In this document: piece by piece, positions 47,375-58,020 of the stretch
How the letters are laid out: every line of letters begins with the position of its first letter
Numbering within the stretch: the first letter of the stretch is position 1
From: Diplodia intermedia
Lineage: Eukaryota; Ascomycota; Dothideomycetes; Botryosphaeriales; Botryosphaeriaceae
NCBI GenBank assembly: GCA_021495925.1
Contig: JAKEKT010000015.1
Location: 62,001-126,000, forward strand
Direction of reading: 5' to 3'
Length of the DNA stretch: 64,000 nt
Translations under genes and position numbers: made by a program
Notes under the pieces: model-generated
Seen by the model: the letters and a program-made list of their open reading frames with translations, nothing else
The model's database searches: none
What the model was told of the DNA's origin: nothing

Positions 47375-48368
47375 TCAAACTGGCTCCTCAAAGATGACTC
47401 CTGGGATCCTCATCTCGGGATGCTTGCGGTTGGCCTCCCAGACGTCGTTCCTTTCGGGATTACCGCAGCCTGGGCAGTGAGTGCACTCGCCGGGCTTGAA
47501 GTACGGATCGTCGTTATAGATTTCCGTATCCAGACTCAGAACCATGGTCACTTTTCGATCGCAAGTCGGGTAGATGAAATGCGGAACCCCTTTGCATGGA
47601 CCAGCAATACGTCCGGACTGAACGACCCTCTTGAGAACTGCCGCACCAAACATCCCAGCCTTGCCGGCAATATCCAAGAATCTGTCGTCCAGGGAAAGCT
47701 TTTGGAAGTTCTTGAAACCGATCTCGATCAAGGTACTGCGAATGACGTTGTCGTTCTCTGGCGTGTTGGCAGAAGCGGACTGGAGGGTGTGAAAGAATAG
47801 GTCGGGCGAGAACTTCACAGTGCCCTCCAATTCTTGCTTGATTCTCTTCGCACAATACTCCCGGAGGCCACCGATTCCGAACCTGTCCGCGAAAAAGTAG
47901 ACAGAAAGGTGGGAGTCGACACGCTGAGTCTCGTCGACAGGCTGAGTCTCGCTGCCGTAGAGTTGAATGGTATAGTAGCGCCCCATGTACATGAATTGGA
48001 TCGCGGCTAAAACGACGGCCGGGTCATCTTCATTCAGCTCGACGGTACGGGTCGGGGCTTCCTACCAAAGTAGCAGGTGTCAGAAATTGGTAGCTAAATG
48101 GGCTCGATCTGGATTACCTTGAAGTTGTGCTCTTCCTTCAGAGCGTTGGCGAAGAAGGAGCTCTGTGTGCAGACAATCATACGGTGGACGTTGTGGACGT
48201 GGTCGCCACACTTGATCTTCATGTCGCTACTTTCGCCACTAGCCAAGTACCTGGGTGAGATTCGTAAGTAAGCTGGTGTATTGATGCGCATTGCGGAATA
48301 AATCACCGTGCCAAGCCCTTGCTGAGAGTGGGGAAGTTCTTATCACCGGGTGCGCTGTGAAGCGCCAT
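47375..48368 (-). CDS. BTB/POZ domain protein with Cys-rich tail (BTB copy 4)
   Basis: Three exons: 48307-48368, 48118-48250 and 47375-48061, giving 293 residues. The leader MALHSAPGDKNFPTLSKGLA is joined by a 56-nt phase-2 intron (48251-48306; donor GTGATT is weak). The middle exon is 133 nt (SSDMKIKCGD, VHRMIVCTQ, FFANALKEEHNFK). Intron 2 (48062-48117) is GTAATC to TAG. Exon 3 opens EAPTRTVELNEDDPAVV and contains AIQFMYMGRYY and the helical second half of the BTB fold. The tail carries C-x2-C-x2-C (CTHCPGCG). An alternative start at an ATG in intron 1 (MRINTPAYLRISP) is possible, but the chosen leader matches the other copies in intron position and phase. Confidence 0.77.
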
Positions 48369-48605
48369 GGCGGCGAAAGCTAGGCGTTCCGTGGAAGAGG
48401 AGAGGTTGTTGGTGAGCTGGAAGGATGAGAAGAGTGGGCGACGGTTCATAACGGCCCAAAGAAAAAACATCCAATGGACCCTGAATTGCGTCAGCGACTC
48501 CACGGCTTCCTTCCATCTGCGTCGCTGCCGCCCGATTAGGCTTAGCCAACTGAAACCCGAAACCTTTTCATTCGCACACTCTCTCACTTACCCTCTCCTC
48601 CGCAC

Positions 48606-49224
48606 AGCCCTCTTGCCATGTCTATCATCCACATGCCAAGATCTCGACCGATTCGGAGGAGGATGACGTGTCTGCAGTTCCCGTGGTCAAAATGCACGGG
48701 TATGGATGCTTCAACTACCTCTCTTCGATCCACAGCTGACTGACGGAAGCTGTCTGTAGGAGAAAATACAAGGCTTCATTGGAATTCCACACCACGACCC
48801 GTCCACGGTAAAGGGCATGCCCGAATGACTGTACACCTTCAGTGACGTTGGTCCACGGTGCGCTGTCAACTCGGCTACTCTCGTATTTCACGCTACCATC
48901 TGCTCTCTCGGCGAGATATACGCCATCAGTGGCCTCGAACAACTTGCCAAGCGGCGCTTCGAAAAGGCCACTAAACAACCGCTGGTCGGCCACGTCATCG
49001 AACCAGCCATCCAAGCCATCTACGAGTCCACGCTAGAGGATGATCGGGGCTTGAGGGACGTTGCCGTTGATCAGTGCATCCCACACATCAAGGCACTGTT
49101 GGAGGACCATGTGTTCAAGCAAATGATGAACAACGTCGGCGCATTGGGAACGGACCTTCTACTCGGCCTCTGCGTCTATAATACGCTTGAGGGTGTAGTA
49201 TGTAGATGTGGTGATGAATATTGA
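48606..49224 (+). pseudogene. BTB/POZ pseudogene A
   Basis: A relic of a BTB gene of the local family. A degraded middle exon at about 48606-48699 retains CHVYH and AKIS, aligned with HVYNVHKIV of copy 6, with a small insertion that breaks the frame. A 60-nt intron-like gap ends in TGTAG at 48759. The last exon (48760-49224) reads EKIQGFIGIPHHDPSTVKGM, then meets an in-frame TGA at 48826-48828 where the family has a Phe before LYTF. After that it stays open for 131 codons to its natural end. It lies between BTB copies 4 and 5. Confidence 0.65.
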
Positions 49225-49450
49225 TGAATCGATACTCCTGTTGGAAGAGTGGCATGAGGAACGGTAGATGGACTAGTTTCCACTTCTCGAAGGTGCAAAT
49301 TTTTGGACCACGTGGCGTAAGGAAATCGGTTGGGTAGAAAAGGCCTCAGGGTCTTGCTTTCGCTACACTATAAAACCTTTGTCTGCAACCCGACTTTCAC
49401 TCCACTGCCGTGACCTGATATCCACACCATCCAAAAACACTCAACGTAGG
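49225..49450. other. Upstream region of BTB copy 5
   Basis: A short intergenic stretch with a TATA-like element at 49369-49375. No gene seen. Confidence 0.5.
49369..49375 (+). promoter_or_regulatory. Probable TATA box of BTB copy 5
   Basis: TATAAAA about 76 bp upstream of the ATG at 49451, in the sense strand of the gene. Spacing is plausible for a fungal core promoter with a short leader. Confidence 0.45.
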
Positions 49451-50301
49451 ATGATGGCTGCGCCGACGTTTCATCAGATCCTGAAGGAGTAAGAATCACC
49501 CGACAGAGGTGCCATGGATATGATCCGCTGACGAATCCACGCGCAGAGCCTTCCACTCGGGCAAAGGGGAGTACAGCGACATGACAATCAGAGACAGCGA
49601 CGGCAGAGCCTACCAAGTTCACAAGAACGTTGTGTGCTGGCAGAGTCCTTTCTTCGCCAACGCGATGAAGGACGGCCGCTTCAAGGTAATGCGGTTCATG
49701 CACCCGCCGACGGCAAATGCTGACCGCCTACCAGGAAAGCTTCGATAAACGCGTTGACCTCTTTGAAGACAAACCTGCGGCTATCAGGGCCATGCTGGAG
49801 TACATGTATGGCGGCGAATACGATGAGGGCGACCGCGACAGTGAAGTGGAGATGCGCGAATCGCTCCAACTTCACGTAGACGTCTACGTCATTGCCGACA
49901 AGTACCATGTTAACCAGAACGGCCTGGCGACACTGGCTTGCAAGCGCATCGATGACTTCTTCAAAGCTTACTGGATGGTGATGATGGAGGACTTCCCCGC
50001 ACTAATGGACGAAATATACACCAAGACACGCGACAACGACCGTATCCTAAGACCCCTTGTAGTCGACATTGCAGCGAGACATTACGCCTATCTCAAAGAC
50101 CGGTCGGACTTCTCTGCGGCTGCAAATGAGTGGCCAAACTTTGGTTTGATTTTGGCGGAGCAAATGCACAAAGTGCACGGCGAGGAAATGCGCGAACTGC
50201 GTGAGGAGGCTTCAAAGACTTCACCAGATTGCCAAAACAAGTGCAATATATGTGAGTTTTACCGAAGGGCACAGCGAAATGCGCACGCTCGATTGCGATG
50301 A
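49451..50301 (+). CDS. BTB/POZ domain protein, 3' end running into a pseudogene (BTB copy 5)
   Basis: Three exons: 49451-49488, 49547-49685 and 49735-50301, giving 247 residues. Leader MMAAPTFHQILK; intron 1 (58 nt, GTAAGA, phase 2); middle exon 139 nt (EYSDMTIRDSDG, VHKNVVCWQ, FFANAMKDGRFK); intron 2 (49 nt, GTAATG, phase 0). Exon 3 opens with ESFDKRVDLFEDKPAAI and contains MLEYMYGGEY. The tail reaches one Cys pair (NKCNIC) and then reads EFYRRAQRNAHARLR, which is an out-of-frame reading of the middle exon of pseudogene B. The second Cys pair seen in copies 1 and 7 is therefore missing, probably because a deletion fused this gene to the next copy. The protein may still be made. Confidence 0.72.
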
Positions 50302-50695
50302 GAAGGTCTACCACGTGCATAAGATTGTACTACATTACCAAAGCTCATTCATGGTACGTCTCTAGTCCCACTCAGCTGGCCACCGTGTTTATAATGAAGA
50401 GAATCTTCACAGAAGAGCGAGAAGGACACGGTACGTCTCGGCAATGCTGGAGTACCTGTACTTTCAGACTCCGAAGCACTCGAGACTTGGCAACATGTCC
50501 CCGGAGGAGAAACCGTTCTTCTATATCGACCTCAACAGCCTCGCCATCGAGTACAAGATTGGCAAAGGCGACAATTCGCTCTCAAAGCTCGCGATGGATC
50601 GGATCGCTTTACTGCTGGCCAATATTCTGCAAGTCAAGTCAGTCTTTCCACAAGCGCTGGCATACAGATTAAGAGATGAGGCGGAGCATGACTGA
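50251..50695 (+). pseudogene. BTB/POZ pseudogene B
   Basis: Fragments of another family member, joined to the 3' end of BTB copy 5. A middle-exon relic at about 50251-50353 reads SFTEGHSEMRTLDCDEKVYH and then VHKIVLHYQSSFM before a GTACGT donor; it lacks the usual FFANAF...FK end. A last-exon relic (50413-50695) begins KSEKDTVRL. It then loses about ten codons and the frame, resuming as AMLEYLYFQT in another frame to a stop at 50695. There is no leader exon. GGTACGTCTC occurs at both break regions (50353 and 50430). Confidence 0.7.
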
Positions 50696-50982
50696 CCAGC
50701 CACAGACTAGTCACCAGTTGCCAACAACTTGGACTCCATCTGCCAGTAACACCTTGTGAAAGTGCGCCAGAGCCGGCCTCTTCTTGGCGCTTCCGAACCT
50801 TTCCATCACGTGTGGAGGGGCGCACATGCGGAAGCACCGCGAAGCCCACGTATATAAGGACGACTCCTCACAGCCCACCCGCACTCTTCCTCCTCGCCGT
50901 TTCCACTCCGCTCTTCACCGGGACACACATCCCACTTCACCGCTCCGCACAGCAAACAAAACCCACAAGTGTTCTTTCCACC
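50696..50982. other. Promoter region of BTB copy 6
   Basis: A short intergenic stretch that contains a TATA box at 50851-50857 and a C/T-rich leader before the ATG at 50983. Confidence 0.5.
50851..50857 (+). promoter_or_regulatory. Probable TATA box of BTB copy 6
   Basis: TATATAAGG in the context CACGTATATAAGGACG, about 125 bp before the ATG. It is the best core-promoter match in the window. Confidence 0.55.
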
Positions 50983-52077
50983 ATGTCGGCCATGCTCAAG
51001 GACATTCCCGACGGCGAGACGGCTCCGCTGGGCTTCCTCGTCACCCTCCGGCGGCAAGTTGCCCACCCGCCCAAAAGATCTCTCTTAAGAAGGAGCTAAA
51101 ACTGAACCAGCGACACCAGCTTCTTCGCCACGGGCCGCTACAGCGACATGCAGATCAAGGACAGCAACGGCCACGTCTACAACGTCCACAAGATCGTCGT
51201 CTGCTCGCAGAGCGACTTCTTCGCCAACGCCTTCAAGGAAAACACCTTCAAGGTACGTGACACACCTTGCCCCCTCCAACGAAGAAACAAAAGAACAAGA
51301 TCTGACACGCTCGCCCGCACCCAGGAGAGCAAGGACAACCTCATCCACCTGCCCGCCGACGACCCGGCCGCGGTGCGCGCCATGCTGCAATTCATGTACA
51401 CGGGCACGTACGACAACCCGGTTTTCTTCGGCAGCGTCGACGCCATGCTGCTGCTGCACCTGCACGTCTACCTGCTCGCCGACAAGTACGCCGTCGGCAG
51501 CGCCTTGGCCCCGGCCCCCAACAACAACGCTGCCCATCACCACCCCGTCACGTCCGCCATCTACGCAAACGTCGCCCGCAAGAACACCCTCGCCGGCATG
51601 GCCGCCACCCGCCTGCGCGACGACCTGCTCGCGCTGTGGCCGCTCGTCCAGCCCGTCTTCCCGCAAATCGTCAAGGCCGTCTACGACGCCACTGCTGGCG
51701 CCGGCAGCGGCTCGCACGACATGATCCGCGGCGACGTCGCTATGGTGGCGGCGAAGCACGTCGGCGCTTTCGTCGGCGACGACGAGGATGAGGACGGCAA
51801 GAGCGAGGGCGGAGGTATCGAGGCGGCTCTGCGTGCTGGCTTCGTCGGTGGTCGTGTGGAGGAGGAGGATGGTGAGCAGGGTGAGGGCGAGGGCGAGGGC
51901 GAGGGTGAGGCGGATGTGCTGGGTCCGTTTGGTCGCGATCTCGTCAGGATCTTGGCTAGGGAGCGCGATGAGCTGAAGGCGAAGTTGGCGCGTTTCGTGG
52001 GTGCTGCTGCTGCTGCTGGCGGTGCCGGCGGTGGCGGTAGCGAGGATGGTGGTGATGGCGATAGTGAGACCGACTAG
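50983..52077 (+). CDS. BTB/POZ domain protein with acidic tail (BTB copy 6)
   Basis: Three exons: 50983-51053, 51120-51252 and 51325-52077, giving 318 residues. The leader MSAMLKDIPDGETAPLGFLV ends CGG CG before GCAAGT, so intron 1 (51054-51119, phase 2) looks like a GC-AG intron; no GT in the region gives the right phase, and the unspliced frame stops at TAA 51098. The middle exon is 133 nt (RYSDMQIKDSNG, VHKIVVCSQ, FFANAFKENTFK). Intron 2 (72 nt) is GTACGT to CAG. Exon 3 starts ESKDNLIHLPADDPAAV with AMLQFMYTGTY. The C-terminal third is unlike the zinc-tailed copies: acidic, with a GEGEGEGEGEA run coded by a GAGGGC repeat near 51884-51906, then a short charged helix (ARERDELKAKLARF) and a Gly/Asp-rich end. 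Confidence 0.82.
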
Positions 52078-53144
52078 GCTCGGGGGTTATGGCCGTCGAC
52101 GTGTGTGGTCCAAGTGGACACACACACACACTTGCTTGAAGCTGCTGTTTCTGGACGGCGGTTCTTTTTTCTTCTTAATCTCTGGGTTCTATGACGGGAA
52201 GTTCTATGGTCGGAAAGCACCGTCTGTTGGCTACTAGGTAGCCAACGCAATCGATAGAATTGCTCACAAGGGAATGTGGGTCTCAGTGTTTTGTGAGTGA
52301 GATGAGTGCCTCCGAATTTGCTTCCCCAGAGATATTGCGCCAAGCATACGGATAGTTCTGTTTGTACAGTCTTTAAACCGACATCTATGCTTGGGGGTTT
52401 CCTTCGTCCGCCCACGAATGAAGAGTAGTGGCCCTCGGATCTGCATACGGTCTACTCCTACTCCAAGTTCCCATGCACGCTGAAGCTTGAGCCTGCATGT
52501 ACGTCTAGATCTCTTCTCCAGCTGCCTACAAAGGTAAGAGCGCAATGGCTCCTGCCATCATTGTGTCTGCAACGAGGCTTTTCAAACTAGCAAACCATGC
52601 TTAAGACCAATATAGTCGGGGTAAGCTGCGACGAACTCTCTCCAGCCAGCCAGCCAGCCAGCCAGCCGGTATCCATGCTCGGAATCACCCACAACATCCA
52701 GCCATACCTCACCAGACAGGAGCGGCGGCGCGTTTCCCCACCTCTCAACCATCTTTAGCAACGCACCGTCCCTCCAGTATCTTTTCTCTTTTCCTTTCCT
52801 TCCCCCCTCGCTCCACTGTCAATCTCCGATGCAGATGTGGGTGGTAAAGGGAGGAAGAGAGAGTGGGTAAACAGTGAGAAAGAGCCGGCGGTATATATAT
52901 ATGTACCTTCCCGCCCTAGGCTTGCAAGATCCTCCTTGATTCTTCCATATCTTCATCGTTACAGTATCACAAGCTTAGGTGAACTACACTCATCAGGGCC
53001 CAGGCAGACGACGAAAGCCCCGCCCAGCAGCCACAGAGGCGAGAGGGAGGACGCGAGAACCAAAGCAACTCCTCCAATCCACAGGCCATCCCCTGCTCCG
53101 GACCAAACGCCACGCTCAACACCCACCCCATCCCTCTCCCCCCC
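52078..53144. other. Convergent intergenic region, BTB copy 6 and P450
   Basis: About 1.07 kb with no gene seen. It holds an AGCC tetranucleotide run at about 52645-52670 and a TATATATATATG stretch near 52891-52902. The latter could be a core promoter for an unseen plus-strand transcript, but no plus-strand gene follows. Confidence 0.5.
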
Positions 53145-54884
53145 TCACGCCTCCTCCCCCTTCCCCTTCCCCTCCGCAAACGCCGCAAACCTCCCCAACA
53201 CCCCCATCGCCTCCCCCTCCGCCTCCGCCCTCACCACCTCCGCATGCCTCCCACTCCTCGCCCCGATCACGCACTCAAACCTCTTCGGCCTGATATTGAA
53301 CCCGTCGGTATACGCCAACGTGTCGTACACAACCCCCTCCTTGGGCGCCACCTCGCACGCCCACAGCACGCGCGCCAGCGCCACGAACACGCCGTTCTCG
53401 GCCAGCCCGGCGCCGGGACACACGCGCCTGCCCCAGCCGAAGCTCGAGTGGCCGGCCCTGCTCGGATGCGTCCTGGCGCCAACGAGCTCGGGCGGGCGCA
53501 GCGCGGGATCGTCGTGGAAGCGCAGCGGCTCGAAGCGGTGCGGGTGAGGGTAGTACGCCGGGTGCAGGTTGATCGCCCACGAGTTGCCCAGCACCGTGGT
53601 GCCTGCGGGGATGTGGTACGTATACGTCCGCTTCTTCCCACAACCACCACCACCACCGTCGTTGTCATCGTCGATGATGATGTCGTCGACAACGACCTCG
53701 TCGTCCGCCGTGCTCGCGTGCGGCGTCCCCCCCAGCACGGCGACGGGCCGCCACCGCAGGACTTCCGTGACGAGCGCGCGCACGTACGGCAGGCGCGGGG
53801 CGTCGGCGAAGCGCGGCAGGCGGGTGGGCCCGACGACGGCGTCGAGCTCGGCGTGGGCGGCGCGCAGCGCGTGCGGGTGCGTGACGAGGGCGAGCAGGGC
53901 GGTGCAGAGGGTCGAGGCGGTGGTGTCGGCGCCGGCGCCGAAGAGGGAGGCGGGGAGGAAGGAGAAGTCGCGGTCGGTGAGCTGGTTGGCCGTCGTCTGA
54001 TCCTTCTCGCCGCCTCCTCCCTCGCGCGCCTCGAGCAGGGTTTTGCAGAGCGAGGGCGGGCAGGACGACGGGTTCGTGGCCATGTCTCGCCGCACGACGT
54101 CGACGAGGGCCATGTTGGCGGCGGCCTCGCGCGCGCCGTGCGCCTTGATGTCGGCCTTCCACGGCGCGAGGACGTCGGGCAGGTGCTTCAGGAGGGGCAA
54201 GGTCTCGACGAGGTAGCGGCCCGGCACGTTGAGCGAGGCGCTGTACTGCATGAAGCCGAAGCGGGCGCGGAGCACGTCGGCGCGCAGGCTGTCGATGCGG
54301 TGGCCGTACGCGACGCAGAAGACGACGGACGCCGTGAAGCGCTCGATCAGCTTCTCGAAGTCGGCGGGCGCGGCGAGCAGCTGCGCGGCGAGGCGCGCCG
54401 CCTCGGCTTCCTGCACGGGCTTGTAGAGCTGCAGCGCCTTGGGCGTGAGGGCTTGGTGCAGCAGCTTGCGCCGCGTCGACCACGCCTTGCCGTACGGCTG
54501 CACGAGGATGCTGGCGTTGTCCCAGAGGAGCTCGCCCATGGCGACCATGCGCGGCCGCGACGAGTACTTGTTGCTGCGCTTCTCCAGCAGCTCGGCTGCC
54601 AGCTGTGGGTCGGAGATGACGACCGTGGGCCGGCGTCCGATCCAGAGGGTGAAGATGGGGCCGTAGGTCTCGGCCCAGGCGGCGAATTGGTGCCATGGCT
54701 GCGATGCGGGGAGCTGGTGTTTGTTGCCGATGAAGGGCAGAGGCGGTGGGCCGGGGGGCATGCGTCGCCATAGCCTGATGTCGTGCAGCAGAGTCAAGAT
54801 GGGCGGCAGGATAATTAGGAGAACGAGAGAGGGCCAGAAGTAGGACGAGCTGAAGCTTGCGGGGACGAAAGAACCGAGCGCCAT
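53145..54884 (-). CDS. Cytochrome P450 monooxygenase
   Basis: An intronless gene of 579 codons. It has an N-terminal membrane anchor at about residues 15-33 (FWPSLVLLIILPPILTLL) and a Pro-rich hinge (MPPGPPPLPFIGNKHQLP). The I-helix motif is AGADTT (316-322), the K-helix ExxR is EVLR (374-377), and the haem loop FGWGRRVCPGAG has the thiolate ligand Cys489. This is a complete microsomal class II P450 needing a P450 reductase. The hinge and I-helix resemble fungal P450s of secondary metabolism or xenobiotic oxidation; the substrate cannot be told. Oddity: residues about 393-418 form an Asp-rich then Gly-rich insertion, coded by trinucleotide repeats near 53640-53700, between the K-helix and the following strands. 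It is divergent from the FAD monooxygenase, sharing an 835-bp upstream region. Confidence 0.92.
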   Translation of the reverse strand: MALGSFVPASFSSSYFWPSLVLLIILPPILTLLHDIRLWRRMPPGPPPLPFIGNKHQLPASQPWHQFAAWAETYGPIFTLWIGRRPTVVISDPQLAAELLEKRSNKYSSRPRMVAMGELLWDNASILVQPYGKAWSTRRKLLHQALTPKALQLYKPVQEAEAARLAAQLLAAPADFEKLIERFTASVVFCVAYGHRIDSLRADVLRARFGFMQYSASLNVPGRYLVETLPLLKHLPDVLAPWKADIKAHGAREAAANMALVDVVRRDMATNPSSCPPSLCKTLLEAREGGGGEKDQTTANQLTDRDFSFLPASLFGAGADTTASTLCTALLALVTHPHALRAAHAELDAVVGPTRLPRFADAPRLPYVRALVTEVLRWRPVAVLGGTPHASTADDEVVVDDIIIDDDNDGGGGGCGKKRTYTYHIPAGTTVLGNSWAINLHPAYYPHPHRFEPLRFHDDPALRPPELVGARTHPSRAGHSSFGWGRRVCPGAGLAENGVFVALARVLWACEVAPKEGVVYDTLAYTDGFNIRPKRFECVIGARSGRHAEVVRAEAEGEAMGVLGRFAAFAEGKGKGEEA

Positions 54885-55649
54885 GTTGGCGACGATGGAG
54901 AAGCCGTCTCAGATGGACTGGTGTTGAGGGCACTCACTTGACCTGTGAGAGGTAGCTTCGATGGTCGGCAATTCCAGACAGACTGCCCCACCATGCGCAT
55001 ACCTCGCGGTGCATATCCGACGTGCAATTCATCCGACGAGGCAGCGTTTACCCAATCGGGGAAAGCGCCAGATGCGGCTGCAGGGCCTGACAAGCCATGA
55101 TTCAGTTGCACTCGGAGGAGCTGAACTGGCCAAACACGCTGCAGGGGGCACGAAGTGTTGTCCGGATAAGAAGCGGTTGGCGGGGCGTGCAGGGATGTGG
55201 GGTCGTTGGCTGGCTGTGGGGAAGCGTCCAAGCTTTGCATCACTTTACCTTTCCGGAACCATTCATCCGACCCCCAGCCATTAAGCCTTGTTAGTGACGT
55301 CCCTGAGCCGCCCCTGGTCCAGCCCGAAAAGCCAGCAAGGCCGGCCACGATGTCGTCGGCATTTCCACGTCGGCAAGGGAGCAAAGCCCCTCCCCCACGT
55401 TCGACACCCGCGCAGTTGACATGCGGGGCCCCGCATTTTGCTCCTCGACGCGTGTCGCGGCTCCCTTTATGACCAAAGCAATGGTCTGTTTTTTCCGCAA
55501 GTCCACTGACTCGCCAATATTCTTGACCGCATTATCTCCCCACAAACAGCTCTCACAATCACCGTACTACCCCTTGCAACCCTTCCAAAGCCCCCAAATC
55601 CGGGTAACCACAGGGGGAAGAGAAAAGATAGAAAGAAGGAAAAAATAAG

Positions 55650-55694
<45 letters not shown>

Positions 55695-55719
55695 GAGATC
55701 CACACACACAAGCAAAAAA
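54885..55719. promoter_or_regulatory. Divergent promoter region of P450 and FAD monooxygenase
   Basis: The 835 bp between the two ATGs must serve both genes, which suggests coordinate expression. It ends with a GA microsatellite immediately before the monooxygenase start. No specific binding site is claimed. Confidence 0.5.
55650..55698. repeat. GA microsatellite in the 5' leader of the FAD monooxygenase
   Basis: About 18 consecutive GA units with a short interrupted tail, ending roughly 20 bp before the ATG at 55720. It is likely transcribed as part of the leader. Confidence 0.85.
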
Positions 55720-57266
55720 ATGGCCCCCCAATCCCAACCAGACGACCACGTCCAACCACCGCCCAAAGAGAAGAAGACGACCACCACGACCACCCACGTC
55801 CTCGTCATCGGCGCCGGCTTCGCCGGCCTCACCGCGGCCATCGAATGCGTCCGCCACGGCCACGGCCCCGTCACGCTCCTCGAAAGCTTCGCGCGGCCCG
55901 CCGCCGGCCTCGGCGACATCATCTCCTTCGGGCACAACGCGGGACGCGTCTTCCGGCGGTGGCCGGGCGTCGAGGCCGCGCTGGATCCCATCTGCCACCG
56001 GTCGCGGGAGCTGGTGTTCAACCGGTTCGACGGCGAGCACCTGATGACGCAGGTGTGGGACGAGGGCGCGCTGGAGGGCGCGGGCGGGAAGAAGTTTAAT
56101 GGGCATCGCGGCGAGATTCATCGGGTGGTGTGGGAGGAGGCGGTGCGGGTCGGGGTGGATGTGAGGTGTGGGGAGAGGGTGGTGGAGTATTTCGAGGGGG
56201 AGGGGGAGTCGGGGGTGGTGGTGGAGGTCGAGGTCGAGGTCGGGGCCGAGGCGGGTGTGGAGGGAGGAGGGAAGAGGAAGGAGAGGAAGAGGTACACGGC
56301 GGACGTGGTGCTGGCGGCCGACGGCGTGCGGTCGACAGCGCGGACGATCGTGCTGGGGCAGGAGGACAAGCCGAAGAGCTCCGGGTACGCCATCTGGCGC
56401 GCGTGGTTCCCGTCGGACGAGCTGGCAAAGGACCCGTTGACGAGGCATCTCGTCGTCGACGGCGATACGCATACGGGGTGGCTTGGTGAGTTGGTTTGCT
56501 CCTCCTTCGCCCTTTCTCCTGCTCTCTCTCCCCCGCAGCATATCCCTCTGACACCATCCATCCCACAGGCCCCGACATCCACTTCCTCGCCGCCTCGATC
56601 AAAAACGGCACCTCCTTCAGCTGGGTCTGCACGCACAAGGACACTGCCGACGTCGCCGAGTCGTGGTCCGCGCCGGGCTCCGTCGCCGACGCCCTCGCCC
56701 TGCTCTCAGACTGGAGCCCGACCGTGCGCGCCATCGTGCGCCACACGCCGCCCGACCGCCTCGTCGACTGGAAGCTCGTCTACCGCGACCCGCTGCCGAC
56801 GTGGGTTTCGCCCGGCCGCCGCATCGCGCTCATCGGCGACGCCGCGCATCCGTTCCTGCCCACGAGCATCCAGGGCGCGAGCCAGGCGGTCGAGGACGGC
56901 GTGACGGTCGCCGTGTGCTTGGAGCTGGCGGCGAAGTCGAGTGGCGCAAGTGGTGGGGAGGAGGAGGAAGGAGGAGGTCAGGGAAAGAAGGGGGGAGATG
57001 TGAGGGAGGCGTTGCTGGCGTACGAGCGGATGAGGTACGAGCGCGTGCGGAAGGCGCAGAAGACGGGCGAGACGACCAGGGATCGCTGGCACAAGGCGGA
57101 TTTCAACAAGGTGAAGGAGCAGCCCGAGGCGGTCAAGTTGCCGAGGGAGGAGTGGTTGTTGGGGCACGATGCTGAGGCGCATGCGTATGCGGTGTATGCG
57201 GAGACGGTGGAGCGGATTCGGAAGGAGGAGGCGAAGGGGGTTCCGGATGTGACGTCTTTGTTGTAG
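55720..57266 (+). CDS. FAD-dependent aromatic-type monooxygenase (PHBH/salicylate-hydroxylase-like fold)
   Basis: Two exons, 55720-56485 and 56569-57266, with an 83-nt GT-AG intron in phase 1, giving 487 residues. The Rossmann FAD site is VLVIGAGFAGLTAAIE (G31, G33, G36). The GD motif for FAD ribityl binding is LIGDAAHPFLPTSIQGASQA (D346). A DG motif sits at AADGVRSTAR. This order is typical of group A flavoprotein hydroxylases using NAD(P)H and O2. There is no signal peptide or membrane anchor, so it is probably cytosolic. Two low-complexity insertions occur: a Glu/Val-rich stretch about residue 165-185 and a Gly/Glu-rich stretch about 405-425. Its divergent P450 partner and the downstream transporter suggest a shared pathway. 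Confidence 0.9.
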
Positions 57267-58020
57267 ATGGTTTTCGTGGCAGTGTTGGTGTAGGAAGGGG
57301 AGGTAGTATTGCTGTTCAGGCTTTAGTCGATGAATGAAAGCGACGATAGACAAGCCACTGTAAATTTGCAGATGAGATACAGCGCGAAGCAAGCCTTTTC
57401 TTCCCTGTCTTCCGCATTCCAACGGTCTCGGTTGTGTTATTGCCAGACAGCTATACTGCCCACGTCCTTTTCACGCATACCCGGCAGAGCAGACGGCTTT
57501 CGTATTGGGGGTACCTCGGTGAACAATCTCAATGGAGCGTATCGCCGCCCACCATACCCACACCAGCACACCCCTGCATCCCCACCCGCACGGTTCCCAC
57601 TTTCCTACCCCACGCCGGCGGCCCGACAAATAGCTTCTCCTCCCCCGCACGACACTAACCAAGCACACCCGTGTCCCGTGGGCTTGGCGTATATGTTGCT
57701 TAACGTCACACGGAGGGGGCCTTGCCTGGCTGACCTCGCGGGACGGGAAAGTGATGTGCCGCACACGCACACAACCCGGCACTTGCTGGCTTTCAGTAAC
57801 TGCCGTTTCGTGCTGTTATACTTCGCTGCTAACGCAAAGAGGGCAAGGGAACGCCGTGTGTGCTTTTTATATTCCGTTCGGATGTCCTGCCGTCGTCCTC
57901 GACAGGCGGGTTTGTTTTTGGTTTCTCCTTCTTCCTCCACCACCACCGCATCTTTGAAGGATCATTTTTTCGACACTTCCTCTGGACACAGCGGCAGCTT
58001 GACGCCTCACCTCGTCCACC
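57267..58020. other. Intergenic region, FAD monooxygenase to MFS transporter
   Basis: About 750 bp; 3' region of the monooxygenase and promoter of the transporter, which run in the same direction. Only low-value frames, rich in Pro, Thr and His. No gene seen. Confidence 0.5.

Noticed and set aside
53244..54773. A 509-codon plus-strand frame.
   Set aside because: It is the antisense shadow of the P450 gene, which has all its motifs on the minus strand; composition is Arg/Gly/Val-rich without a domain.
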